Source: UMGS1532 sp045594795 (GTDB lineage: Bacteria; Bacillota; Clostridia; Oscillospirales; Acutalibacteraceae). Taken from it: DNA of 40,279 nt. Of this stretch, positions 15,115 through 24,800 are shown piece by piece. The notes under the pieces were generated by a model. It saw only the letters and a program-made list of their open reading frames with translations, was not told the origin of the DNA and ran no database searches. Within the stretch, counting starts at the first letter, position 1; each line of letters begins with the position of its first letter. The stretch covers positions 1 to 40,279 of the forward strand of contig JAZNZF010000029.1 in NCBI GenBank assembly GCA_045594795.1, written 5' to 3'. A program made the position numbers and the translations under genes.

Positions 15115-16959
15115 CTATTGCTTTAATATAAGAACAAAGCTTTTTGGCGGAATAGCTACAGTGCCGCCACAATGCAGCACATCTTTTCCAAGGTATGTAC
15201 CGCCAAGCATTGTGTTAAGGCTTATATCAATACTGTTAAATGAGTTGTTTATACCCACAAAAAGCTTGCTGCCTTCAGTTTCTCTGATAAAAGCAAAGAC
15301 TGCGTTTTGTGCGTAAATAGGCTCGAAGCTACCGTCCTTTAAGGCTTTTACTTTCTTTCTGATAGCACCTAAAAACTTGTAATGCTCTAATAATTCCTTG
15401 TCTTCGTTACCCCAAGGATAGCAACCCCTACAAAACGGGTCACCAAAGCCCTCGAGCCCTGCCTCGTCGCCATAGAAAAGCGAAGGAACACCTGGCAGAG
15501 TATACTGTAAAACCGAAATTAGCTTTAACCTAAGCTTTGCTTTTTCGCGTTGCTCGGGCGTTAGTTTAAAATGCGACTGCCCCTCTCGGTTTTGGGGTGC
15601 ATCTCCCTCAAGCCCAAGCATAGTTAAAATGCGTGCAGTATCGTGTGTGCCTACGTGGTTCATTAAAATATCGACACTTAATTTTGGGTAGTTTTCTAAA
15701 ATAGAAAGCACGGTTTCTTTCAAAGCTTCAGCGTTACCGTAGCGTATAAAATCCACCATTGCCGAGGCAAAAGGATAGTTCATAACCGAATCCAACTGCC
15801 TGCCTTCAAAATACCGTCTGCGCACGCCGTAGCTTTCTTTGTTAGAGGCATCTTCCCACACCTCACCTAAGATAAATGCTTCGGGGTTTTCGGCCTTTAC
15901 AGCCTCGCGTAGCCTGTCTAAGAAAACATCGGGCAATTCATCGGCAACGTCAAGTCGCCAACCGTCTGCGCCAAGGCGTAACCAGTAGCGCAAAATTCCG
16001 TTTTCGCCACAGATGTATTCCAAAAATTCGGGGTTATCCTCGTTTACCTCGGGCAAGGTTGAAACACCCCACCAGCTGTGGTAGTCGCTCGGCCAGTTTT
16101 TAAATTTATACCAGTTGAAATAGGGTGAAGTCTTGCTCTGCGCGGCGCCGTTACCATATTGATTATATCGGTCAAAGTATTTACTGTCGTCGCCTGTGTG
16201 CGAAAAAACACCGTCTAAAATAATTTTAATATCCCTTTCGTGTGCGCTTTTGCAAAGATTTATAAAATCCTGCTCACAGCCAAGTAGGGTATCAATTTTT
16301 TCGTAATCGGCGGTGTTGTAGCGGTGGTTAGAAGAGGCTAAAAAAATGGGATTCAGGTATATACAGGTAACCCCTAAGCTTTCTAAATAGTCAAGCTTTT
16401 GCTCTATACCCTTTAGGTCACCGCCAAAGAAATCGTTACAAAGGCAGTAGTATGGGTCGTTCTGCTTCCATTCGGGGCTACCGCCCCAGTCATCGCGCAA
16501 CCAACGGCTTTTGGGTATGTCAGCTTTTGACGTTTTAGAGTTATAGAACCTGTCGGGGAAAATCTGATATATAACACCGCCCGTAAGCCAATCGGGTGTG
16601 CTAAAGCTTTTAGAGTATACGCTTTTTTGCCAACTGCCACCGCCGTCACCAAAGCCCCTGCTACCGTTTGTTTTTGTAATAAAGGTTTGCGACCACTCGG
16701 TCTTAAAACAAAAGCGATACCAATAAAGCCCCGCGGTTAATTTAAGGTCAATTTTATAGTAAAGTGCACCGCCGTTCTCGAACTCAAACTCCATTTCGTG
16801 CCATACCGTATCCCCACCGTCTTTAGTAAGCAGTAAAAAGGCGTGCCAAGCGCCGCAGTCTGTCGGAAGTCTTAAACGCAGGCGCATATAATCACCCTCG
16901 GCAATAGCGCCAAAATGCGAGCAACATAACTTGTCGCGAGAGTCGTAATAGCAGAACAT
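15115..16959 (-). CDS. GH13-family alpha-glucan hydrolase (neopullulanase/alpha-amylase type)
   Basis: This 614-residue enzyme has no signal peptide, so it likely acts on maltodextrins or glycogen pieces in the cytoplasm. Residues 1-140 form a beta-rich N-terminal domain; the catalytic barrel begins at GGVIYQIFPDRFYN. The four GH13 regions are present: ILDGVFSHTG, GWRLDVADELP with the nucleophile Asp, FILGEVWEDA with the acid Glu, and LMNHVGTHDTARIL with the third acid. Region III is followed by a barrel end and a C-terminal beta domain. The ATG at 16957-16959 has AAGGTGG six bases upstream; the longer frame overlaps the glgP end. It lies directly downstream of glycogen phosphorylase. Confidence 0.92.
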   Translation of the reverse strand: MFCYYDSRDKLCCSHFGAIAEGDYMRLRLRLPTDCGAWHAFLLLTKDGGDTVWHEMEFEFENGGALYYKIDLKLTAGLYWYRFCFKTEWSQTFITKTNGSRGFGDGGGSWQKSVYSKSFSTPDWLTGGVIYQIFPDRFYNSKTSKADIPKSRWLRDDWGGSPEWKQNDPYYCLCNDFFGGDLKGIEQKLDYLESLGVTCIYLNPIFLASSNHRYNTADYEKIDTLLGCEQDFINLCKSAHERDIKIILDGVFSHTGDDSKYFDRYNQYGNGAAQSKTSPYFNWYKFKNWPSDYHSWWGVSTLPEVNEDNPEFLEYICGENGILRYWLRLGADGWRLDVADELPDVFLDRLREAVKAENPEAFILGEVWEDASNKESYGVRRRYFEGRQLDSVMNYPFASAMVDFIRYGNAEALKETVLSILENYPKLSVDILMNHVGTHDTARILTMLGLEGDAPQNREGQSHFKLTPEQREKAKLRLKLISVLQYTLPGVPSLFYGDEAGLEGFGDPFCRGCYPWGNEDKELLEHYKFLGAIRKKVKALKDGSFEPIYAQNAVFAFIRETEGSKLFVGINNSFNSIDISLNTMLGGTYLGKDVLHCGGTVAIPPKSFVLILKQ

Positions 16960-17020
16960 AAGTACACCACCTTTTAAAGTAATAAGTAAGAGTGAATAGT
17001 GAAGAAGTAATAAGTTTTTA

Positions 17021-17046
17021 GAACTCGGCAGAGGACTGCCGAGTTC
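17021..17046 (-). terminator. Hairpin between glgP and GH13 gene
   Basis: GAACTCGGCA (17021-17030) pairs perfectly with TGCCGAGTTC (17037-17046) around GAGGAC. The minus-strand tail is A-rich rather than T-rich, so it may be a weak terminator or an mRNA-stabilising hairpin. Confidence 0.6.
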
Positions 17047-17053
17047 TTGTGGT

Positions 17054-19450
17054 TTATAAAATAGATTTAGCGTTCCAGATTCCCTTTGCGTAATCCTCAA
17101 TAGAACGGTCTGAAGCAAAGATTCCTGCCTTTGCAATATTTATAAGCGCCATACGATTCCAGGTTTCGCGGTCCTCATACAGCTTTGCCGCCTTTTGCTT
17201 GGCAGTTACATAGTCGGCATAGTCAGCCAAAGCCATATAATAATCGTTAGAGCGAAGGATACCTGCAACAACGTCGCCGCCCTTTAGCCTTGAGGCTATA
17301 AAGTCGATAGCCGCTTTAAGATCTTTGTTGTTATTGTAGTAATCGTAAGGATTGTAACCTGTTTTACGAAGTCTTGTTACCTCGTCGGTTTCCATGCCGA
17401 AAATAATGATGTTATCGTCGCCGACAGCCTCATGTATTTCAACGTTTGCGCCGTCTTCTGTACCAAGGGTGATAGCGCCGTTCAGCATCATTTTCATATT
17501 ACCCGTGCCGCTTGCCTCTGTACCCGCAAGCGAAATTTGTTCGCTAATATCCGCAGCCGGAATCATAAGCTCTGCCAGAGTTACGCGATAATCCTCCATA
17601 AACAGAATTTTTAGTTTATCGCGAACTTGTGGGTCGGATTCTAAAATCTGCCCCATACTGTAAATAGCGCTTATAATCTGTTTTGCAAGCAGATAACCCG
17701 GTGCCGCTTTTGCACCAAATATATATGTCTTGGGTCTAAAGTCGGCATTTGGATTTTCCTTTAAATACAGGTACTCGCTGACAATGTTAAGCAGATTCAG
17801 GTGCTGACGCTTGTACTCGTGCAGACGTTTTACCTGCATATCTACTATAGAGTCGGGGTCTATTGCAATACCGTACTGCTCACGCGTGTAGGTAGAAAGG
17901 CGAGCCTTGTTGTTGCGCTTGATTTCTTCAAGCTTCTTAAGTACTGCCGAATCGTCTTTAAAAGCTAATAGCTTTTCTAATTCCATTGCGTTATACTTAA
18001 AGCCGTCGCCGATTAGCGAGGTAATGTATTTAGAAAGCAAGGGGTTTGCTTGGCATAGCCAACGTCTGTGCGCGATACCGTTAGTAACGTTTTTAAACTT
18101 ATTGTTATCAAGTTTATAGTAATCGTTAAATAAATCGTCCTTTAAAATTTCGCTGTGTAAACGCGAAACACCATTTACGCTGTGGCAGGTGCAGGCGCAC
18201 AGGTTTGCCATACGAACAACGCCGTTCTCGATAACCGCAGTTCTTGAAACATAGCCCGCGTCGTGTGTACGCTCCCAAACCTCAGCGCGAAAACGATTGT
18301 CAATTTCGGTAACAATTTGGTAAATACGGGGCAGTCTTGCACGGAATAGGTCAATCTGCCAGCACTCGAGTGCCTCTTTCATAACCGTGTGGTTTGTGTA
18401 GGCTGTGGTGCGTTTAACTATATCCCAAGCCTTATCCCAGGTGTAGCCGCACTCGTCTAATAAAAAGCGCATAAGTTCGGGGATAACTAAGGCGGGGTGG
18501 GTATCGTTAATATGGATTGCCGCTTTCTCGGGCAGATTATCCAAGGTGCCGTACTGCTTTAGGTGGCGGTTTAAAATGTCCTGTATAGATGAGGACACAA
18601 GGAAATATTGTTGGCGTAGCCTTAAAGATTTACCTTCCATATGGTTATCCTCGGGGTATAGCACCTTGGAGATAACCTCGCTCATTGCTCGTTGCTCTAA
18701 AGCCCTTACATAGTCACCTTGGTTAAAGGCTACCATATCGATTTGCGGTGCCTCGGCGCTCCAAAGACGAAGCACGTTTACAGCCTTGCCATCTTTACCT
18801 GCAACCATAAGGTCATAGGGCATAGCAATAACTGTGTTATAGTTTTTATGTGTAACAGAGTGATAGCTGTCGTGCCAGCTTTCCTCAATTTCGCCATCGA
18901 AATGCACCTCTACTGCGTGACCCGAGCGTTGCTCTAACCACACACTGCCACCGGGCAACCAAAAGTCTGGCATTTCGGTCTGCCAACCGTCAACAAGCTT
19001 TTGGCGGAATATACCAAACTCGTATTTTATGCAGTAGCCCATAGCGGGGTAGCCGCCACTTGTAAGACCGTCTAAAAAGCAAGCGGCAAGTCTGCCAAGA
19101 CCACCGTTGCCAAGGCCTGCATCAGGCTCTAATTCGTATAACTTATCTATTTTAACGCCAAAGGTTTTAAGGGCGTTTGCCATTTGCTTTTCAATGCCTA
19201 AATTATAAATGGTATTTTTAAAGGAACGACCCATTAAAAATTCCATACTTAAGTAGTAAACCATTTTGGACTGGCTCTCGTTAGTTTTTTTGCGAAAGTT
19301 TTCGCGACCCTCACGCATTATATCCATAACGGTAAGCGCGGCGGCCTTGTAAAAGAACTCGTTCGATGCCGCGTCGGGCGTAACGCCAAAATTATGTGAA
19401 AGCTTAAGTGTAATTTTTTCTGCTAATTCGTTTGCTGTGTATTTGCGCAT
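17054..19450 (-). CDS. glgP: Glycogen/alpha-glucan phosphorylase
   Basis: This 798-residue cytoplasmic enzyme releases glucose 1-phosphate from the ends of glycogen or maltodextrin chains using pyridoxal phosphate. The N-terminal VYYLSMEFLMGRSFKN and EPDAGLGNGGLGRLAACFLD are family signatures, MQVKRLHEYKRQHLN lies in the C-terminal half, and EASGTGNMKMMLNGAITLGT followed by EDGANVEI carries the PLP-binding lysine. Length is slightly short, as in bacterial forms without regulatory extensions. GAGGATAT precedes the ATG. With the GH13 hydrolase it forms a glucan breakdown pair. Confidence 0.97.
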   Translation of the reverse strand: MRKYTANELAEKITLKLSHNFGVTPDAASNEFFYKAAALTVMDIMREGRENFRKKTNESQSKMVYYLSMEFLMGRSFKNTIYNLGIEKQMANALKTFGVKIDKLYELEPDAGLGNGGLGRLAACFLDGLTSGGYPAMGYCIKYEFGIFRQKLVDGWQTEMPDFWLPGGSVWLEQRSGHAVEVHFDGEIEESWHDSYHSVTHKNYNTVIAMPYDLMVAGKDGKAVNVLRLWSAEAPQIDMVAFNQGDYVRALEQRAMSEVISKVLYPEDNHMEGKSLRLRQQYFLVSSSIQDILNRHLKQYGTLDNLPEKAAIHINDTHPALVIPELMRFLLDECGYTWDKAWDIVKRTTAYTNHTVMKEALECWQIDLFRARLPRIYQIVTEIDNRFRAEVWERTHDAGYVSRTAVIENGVVRMANLCACTCHSVNGVSRLHSEILKDDLFNDYYKLDNNKFKNVTNGIAHRRWLCQANPLLSKYITSLIGDGFKYNAMELEKLLAFKDDSAVLKKLEEIKRNNKARLSTYTREQYGIAIDPDSIVDMQVKRLHEYKRQHLNLLNIVSEYLYLKENPNADFRPKTYIFGAKAAPGYLLAKQIISAIYSMGQILESDPQVRDKLKILFMEDYRVTLAELMIPAADISEQISLAGTEASGTGNMKMMLNGAITLGTEDGANVEIHEAVGDDNIIIFGMETDEVTRLRKTGYNPYDYYNNNKDLKAAIDFIASRLKGGDVVAGILRSNDYYMALADYADYVTAKQKAAKLYEDRETWNRMALINIAKAGIFASDRSIEDYAKGIWNAKSIL

Positions 19451-19529
19451 AGATATCCTCCTGAAAACTTGTTAATGCTTATGAAAAAACGCCGAGTTCT
19501 AATTTAATAAAACACGGCATTTATACAGA

Positions 19530-19739
19530 TTATTCTGTTTCGTCTTGTCCGTTGGTGTCGCTCTCCGTCTCGATTACCGGCTGGGTATCGCCGCAGTCGC
19601 ACTCGATATAATACTTTTTGGTTTTCTTTTTTTGGCAAAGCTTAGTAATTGCAACCGCAACACCTGCAGCTAAAGCAGCAACAGCGGCTAAAAGTGCTAT
19701 AAGCTTTAAAGTGGATTTAGTATTACCTGTATTGCTCAT
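19530..19739 (-). CDS. Small single-span membrane protein, unknown function
   Basis: This 69-residue protein has a hydrophobic helix at about residues 10-30 (LIALLAAVAALAAGVAVAIT) followed by a basic stretch (KLCQKKKTKKYY) and an acidic tail (ETESDTNGQDETE). The two-cysteine motif CDCGD follows the basic stretch. The charge pattern places the tail in the cytoplasm. I do not recognise a family. It lies between glgP and the cardiolipin synthase gene on the same strand, with its own A-rich leader and a modest ribosome binding site. Confidence 0.6.
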   Translation of the reverse strand: MSNTGNTKSTLKLIALLAAVAALAAGVAVAITKLCQKKKTKKYYIECDCGDTQPVIETESDTNGQDETE

Positions 19740-19837
19740 AAAAAAGCACCAGCCTTTCTTTTAGACATTATATACCCAAAAGGAGTAAAAGTCAACTACA
19801 TATCGTTGTAAAAACTTAACAAAATAACTAAATCTTG

Positions 19838-21376
19838 TTACATAAAGGGTGCAAATAAATGCAAAATAAATTGCTTTATTTTTAACTTAAACGGTCTTTG
19901 CTTCCAACTATCTAAAATAATTTCTTCGCTTTTTTGTAAGGTGTCTTCAATGCTTTGTTTTATTTCGGTGACAGAGTCGGTAGCGCAAAGCCACACACCA
20001 CACTCAAAGTGAAAGAAAAAGCTGCGATAATCCATATTAACCGTTCCAACTGTAGCGAATCTGTCATCTGCTGCAAAAAGCTTAGAATGCACAAATCCGG
20101 GTGTGTATTCGTAGATTTTTATTCCGGCTGAAAGAAGGTCGGTATAATGATATTGTGTTACGGGGTGAACGTACCATTTATCAGGGATTTTAGGGCAGAG
20201 AATACGTACGTCTACACCCGATTTCGCCGCGCGTATTAGCGCCTCCATCATATTGTTGTTAATAATCAGGTAGGGGGTGGTTATATACACGTATCTTCTC
20301 GCGTTGTTTATCATTTGCAAGTAAATTCCCTCGCCTGCAAGATGGTCATCAAAAGGTCCGTCGAAATAAGGCTGCACAAATCCATTGCTGTTTTCTTTAG
20401 GGCAGTCGCATAAATATCTTTCGGGGTTAATGTTGCTTCTGCCTGTAAAATTCCACATTGTGCAAAAAGCTACGGCAAAGCTTCTAGCGGCATCACCCTG
20501 TATTTTTATTCCACAATCGAGCCAATGGCCAAAGCGTTCTAAACGGTTAATGTATTCATCGGCAATGTTAAATCCACCCGTATACGCTACCTTACCGTCT
20601 ATTACTATTATTTTTCTGTGGTTGCGATTGTTTAGAAAAATATTAGAGCGAAAACGAATTTGGTTAAAAACCAAAATCTCTATACCCTCACGCTTTAAAT
20701 CCTTAACAAAGTTACGGTACTGGCGGTTGGCAGAGCCGAAATCGTCCAAGATGATTTTAACCTCAACACCGTCTTGTATACGCTCTAAAAGAATTTTATG
20801 AATTTCGTCCCACATATATCCGTCTGCAAGTATAAAAAACTCAATAAAAATATACTTTTTAGCGCACTTCAGGTCTTTTAGTATTGCCTCGAAAACCTGT
20901 TCGCCACTCCCGAAAAACTTAGTTTCGGTGTTTTTGTATACAGGATAGCCCGATTCGTTTAAAAGAAAACGTGACTGCTTTGCACCAAGTAATCCGTTTT
21001 TTTCAAGAGAAAAAAATGTGTCGGGGTTTTGAATAAGGTATTTTTCATTATCCTTCTCTTTTTTTATATATCTGCGTTTTACAAGGGGGAATACACGGTT
21101 ACCGCCGAAAACAAGGAAAAACAACCATCCGGCATACGGAATGCACAGAATAAATATTATCCAGGCAATTTTGTAGCTTTGCTCGTTTTTCTCGTTCACA
21201 AGGTAAACAACACAGCAAATACTAAAAAACTCAAACAAGGTAAAAGTAAAATAATGGTTTTTGGTTATATAAGAGGTAAACAGAGCAATAAACACTATTT
21301 CAAATAACAGTAAAATGCCTGTTGCTATAATACGCCGTGGCAGACGGTAGCCCCTGCGTGATTTTCTTTTTGCCAT
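19838..21376 (-). CDS. cls: Cardiolipin synthase (phospholipase D family)
   Basis: This 512-residue membrane enzyme joins two phosphatidylglycerol molecules to make cardiolipin. Two N-terminal helices (IIATGILLLFEIVFIALFTS, then a second span) are followed by two PLD catalytic domains, each with the HxKxxxxD motif: NHRKIIVIDGKVAYTGGFNI near residue 240 and VHSKLFAADDRFATVGTVNM near 430. Both His-Lys-Asp sets are intact. GGGGGT lies upstream of the ATG. Gene context (small membrane protein and glgP downstream) gives no extra clue. Confidence 0.93.
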   Translation of the reverse strand: MAKRKSRRGYRLPRRIIATGILLLFEIVFIALFTSYITKNHYFTFTLFEFFSICCVVYLVNEKNEQSYKIAWIIFILCIPYAGWLFFLVFGGNRVFPLVKRRYIKKEKDNEKYLIQNPDTFFSLEKNGLLGAKQSRFLLNESGYPVYKNTETKFFGSGEQVFEAILKDLKCAKKYIFIEFFILADGYMWDEIHKILLERIQDGVEVKIILDDFGSANRQYRNFVKDLKREGIEILVFNQIRFRSNIFLNNRNHRKIIVIDGKVAYTGGFNIADEYINRLERFGHWLDCGIKIQGDAARSFAVAFCTMWNFTGRSNINPERYLCDCPKENSNGFVQPYFDGPFDDHLAGEGIYLQMINNARRYVYITTPYLIINNNMMEALIRAAKSGVDVRILCPKIPDKWYVHPVTQYHYTDLLSAGIKIYEYTPGFVHSKLFAADDRFATVGTVNMDYRSFFFHFECGVWLCATDSVTEIKQSIEDTLQKSEEIILDSWKQRPFKLKIKQFILHLFAPFM

Positions 21377-21449
21377 ATTAGTAACCCCCTTACATAAGAA
21401 AGTATCAGATTTAAATTAATAAATGGTAAATTGATTGTAAACAGTTTAA

Positions 21450-21706
21450 CACAAATTGCTAAACACTGCAAACGAAAGTTGCTATCGGTCTGGTGTAAAG
21501 ATGGTTATAGATAGGGCTATGCCTGTTGGCAAACCTACCGCCTTTACTACCTATGTTACCCAAACACATAACAAGTTAATGATTGTTTCTATGATGTTTA
21601 TTATGTTTTCGCGTATAACGTGGCTGTAACGACGGGCTTGAAAAAGGCTGATATTATCAGCTTTGCTGTGGTGCAAATCGGATTAATTAAAAAAATGAAA
21701 AAATAG
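21450..21706 (+). pseudogene. Possible gene remnant with a frameshift
   Basis: The 465-base gap between the cardiolipin synthase and glycosyl transferase genes is not empty. One frame is open from 21450 to 21629 (ATG at 21501, reading MVIDRAMPVGKPTAFTTYV) and ends in a hydrophobic run; a frame shifted by one base then continues to a stop at 21706 (VFAYNVAVTTGLKKADIIS). The two parts join naturally near 21600. The codon style is like the window's real genes. I do not recognise the family. It may be the tail of a membrane protein left after deletion; this is weak. Confidence 0.3.
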
Positions 21707-21763
21707 AAAGCTTGTTGTTTATAATAAATGTGTGGGTGCAATTTTTTATTTATATTGTAGCAC

Positions 21764-21792
21764 TTGAAAAAAATGGATAGGTATACTATAAT
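21764..21792 (+). promoter_or_regulatory. Promoter of CDP-glycerol transferase fusion
   Basis: TTGAAA (21764-21769) and TATAAT (21787-21792), spacing 17, 50 bases upstream of the ATG at 21842. Confidence 0.75.
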
Positions 21793-21841
21793 GATAGTGT
21801 GTGTAAATACACTTTTTCGTTTGTATGCGGAGGGAATATAT

Positions 21842-24800
21842 ATGCAGATAAAAAAGGTTGATTCATTAAAGCAAAAGGTAAAATCTGTTTTTGCAACAAA
21901 AGAAAAAATGTTGGAAAAATATAAAATAAAAATGCACAAGAATCAATATGAAATTTTAAGCATACCAAAGAAAAAGATATGGGTGTTTAATGCGGGAATG
22001 ACTTTTTCGGGAAATCCAAAATGGTTGTTTATATATATTAACAAATACCGCCCCGATATCAAAGCCTTTTGGTTGTGCAGTGATGAAGAAACGGTTGAAT
22101 ATATTAATTCGTTGGGATACAAGGCGTATTTGTATCTATCAAAAGAGGGTATAGAAATATCAACTGCCGCAGGTGTATACGTAACCGAGCAGTGTAAAGA
22201 AATAATCCCTAACTATTTAAGAGACTGTGTTTATCTTAATCTTTTCCACGGGGTCGGTTGTAAAACCATTGAGAGAAAATTAAGAGATGGTCTATTGTTC
22301 AGCCGTATTATGAAAAAATATATTGCAAATAACGATGTGTTTATTAACAATCAACTTTTTCTTGTTACATCTCCTCTTATGGAACAACACTTTAAAGAAA
22401 ACATCGGTCTTACCGAGGATATGATTGTAAGAGCGGCATATCCGAGATGCGTATATCAAAATAATTATGAGAAAATAGCAACCTTTGACCATAATTTGAA
22501 AAAAAGAAAAGGCAGAGATGCTAATACTAAAATTATAGTTTATTCACCAACGTTCAGGGAAACAGAAGACTACGATTTTATGGGTCAGGCAATTCCCGAT
22601 ATGGATAAATTAGAGGAAAGGCTTAAGCAAAACAATCAGTTATTCGTTTTTAAAATGCATCCAATTATGCTTGAAAAGGATGCAAATTACATCCGTATAA
22701 AAGAAAAGTATGAGAACTCACCTTATTTTTTGTTCTGGGATAATAACGAAGATATTTATGAGGTGTTCGACCAGATTGATGCTGCCATAATAGATTATTC
22801 GTCAATCTTTTATGATTTTCTCGCAGGCGGAGTTAAGAATTTCATAAGATACTTTTTTGATTATGACGATACAGACAATCTGCGCGAAGGTGCATACGAT
22901 TACGAAGAGATGACCTGCGGAAGAATGTGCCGCAATTTCAGTGAGCTTTTAAATTCGCTTGACAGCTATACCTCCAGCGAAGATGAGGAAGTTGAGAGAA
23001 AGCGCATATATGATTTGTTTTGGGAATATTCTGAAAGCGATTCAATGGAAAAAATAATTGAAGCTACACTAAACTTTGAAGTGAAAGCAGAACCCTTACC
23101 AACGTTGTATAGCTTTGATATTTTCGATACCATTATTTCAAGAAAAGGTCTTGCTCCAAGCAGTATTTTTTGTAAAGTCAAAGAAAAAATGATGAAGAGC
23201 AACCTTAATTTTGATAAACACTTCATTAATTCTTATATAGATATAAGAAGAACTTGCGAGCATAATGTAAGAGAATATAGAAATAAAACTATTCATACAA
23301 GAGGAATGATACAAACCGAAATTTCTTTTGATTCTATATTCGAACGTATGAGTGATTTATACAACCTTTCTTATGAACAGGTTGAGTTTCTCAAGTCAAG
23401 CGAGCTTGAGGCAGAAATCAATGATACCATTCCAATACCCGAAATGGTTGCTTATGTCGAATCCCTAATAAAAAAGGGCGAAGATGTAATTTTAATTAGC
23501 GATATGTATTTGCCAAGCACAATTATCAAAAAGCTGATAGCTAAATCAAGCAAACTAATTGCAGAGCTTCCCTTGTACGTATCGTGCGAATACGGTGTTC
23601 ATAAGTCTACGGGCCGTTTGTATCAAGAAGTGTTTAAGGATATCAAATTTTATAAATACGGCAAGTGGATTCATCACGGAGATAATGGCAATGCAGATGG
23701 CGCAAAAGCAAGAGCATTAGGCATTACAACAAAGAAACACACAGCACCTGTGTTTAATGAATACGAAAACGAAATAGTAAATAAATTGGGTACGTACGAC
23801 TCGTATCTTGTAGCAGCAATGATGGCAAGGTTTAGGCAACGCAATCACGATAGTAGAGATTATTTCTCGTACGCTTATGCCTCGTTGTGTTTGGTTCCAT
23901 ATTCAATATGGGTTGCAGAAGATGCTAACAGGAGAGGGTTTGATACCCTGTATTTCATTGCGCGCGATGGATATCATACCCAAAAAATAGCAGATATTGC
24001 AATAGAAAAATTAGGTTATAACATAAAAACCAAGTATATCTACGGTTCAAGGAAAGCGTGGAGAATACCTTCATTTATCAACGAATTCGATGAAACGTTC
24101 TTTATGTCTTTTGGTAACCTTGCAATTTCTAAAACCTTTGACGAGGTGCTTAATGCACTGTGTCTTGATAAAGAACAGTTTGAGGAAATGTTCCCCTCTC
24201 TTTGCGAAATGGATTTAAGTGACGTTATTACAAAGCCGCAAATGTCGGTTATTATTTCGGTTGTAAAATCAAGCAGCAAGTATAGAGAGTATCTTTTATC
24301 CATAGCGGCTGATATGAGGGTGAATGTTGACAAATATCTTTCTCAGGAAATAAATTTTGATGAGAAATTTGCTTTCGTTGATTTTTGGGGAAGAGGATAT
24401 ACCCAGACCTGTTTTACACGCCTGCTCCATAATATAAGAAAAAGCGAGTTTGATGTTCCGTATTATTACATTCGCTCTATTTATCCAACCGAGGGGCACA
24501 ACGTAAGATACAATTATACAAGCCAAAACACCTCTATGCTTATTGCTGAGGCGTTGTGCAGTTCAAACATCGATTACCAAAGCATAAAAGAATATCGTGA
24601 AACAGAAGACGGGTTAATGGTTCCTGTTATAGAACCTCAAAAATGTAACGAGGGGCTTCTCAATTCAATGAGGGTCAGACTTAGCGGTTTTGCGCGTGAT
24701 TTCCTTGACCTCGAACTTGATGATAGAAATTCTACCTTAAGGGCTCTTCTTGAGTTTGTTCTTGAATATTACGACACAAAGCAGGACGACCCCCTTATAA

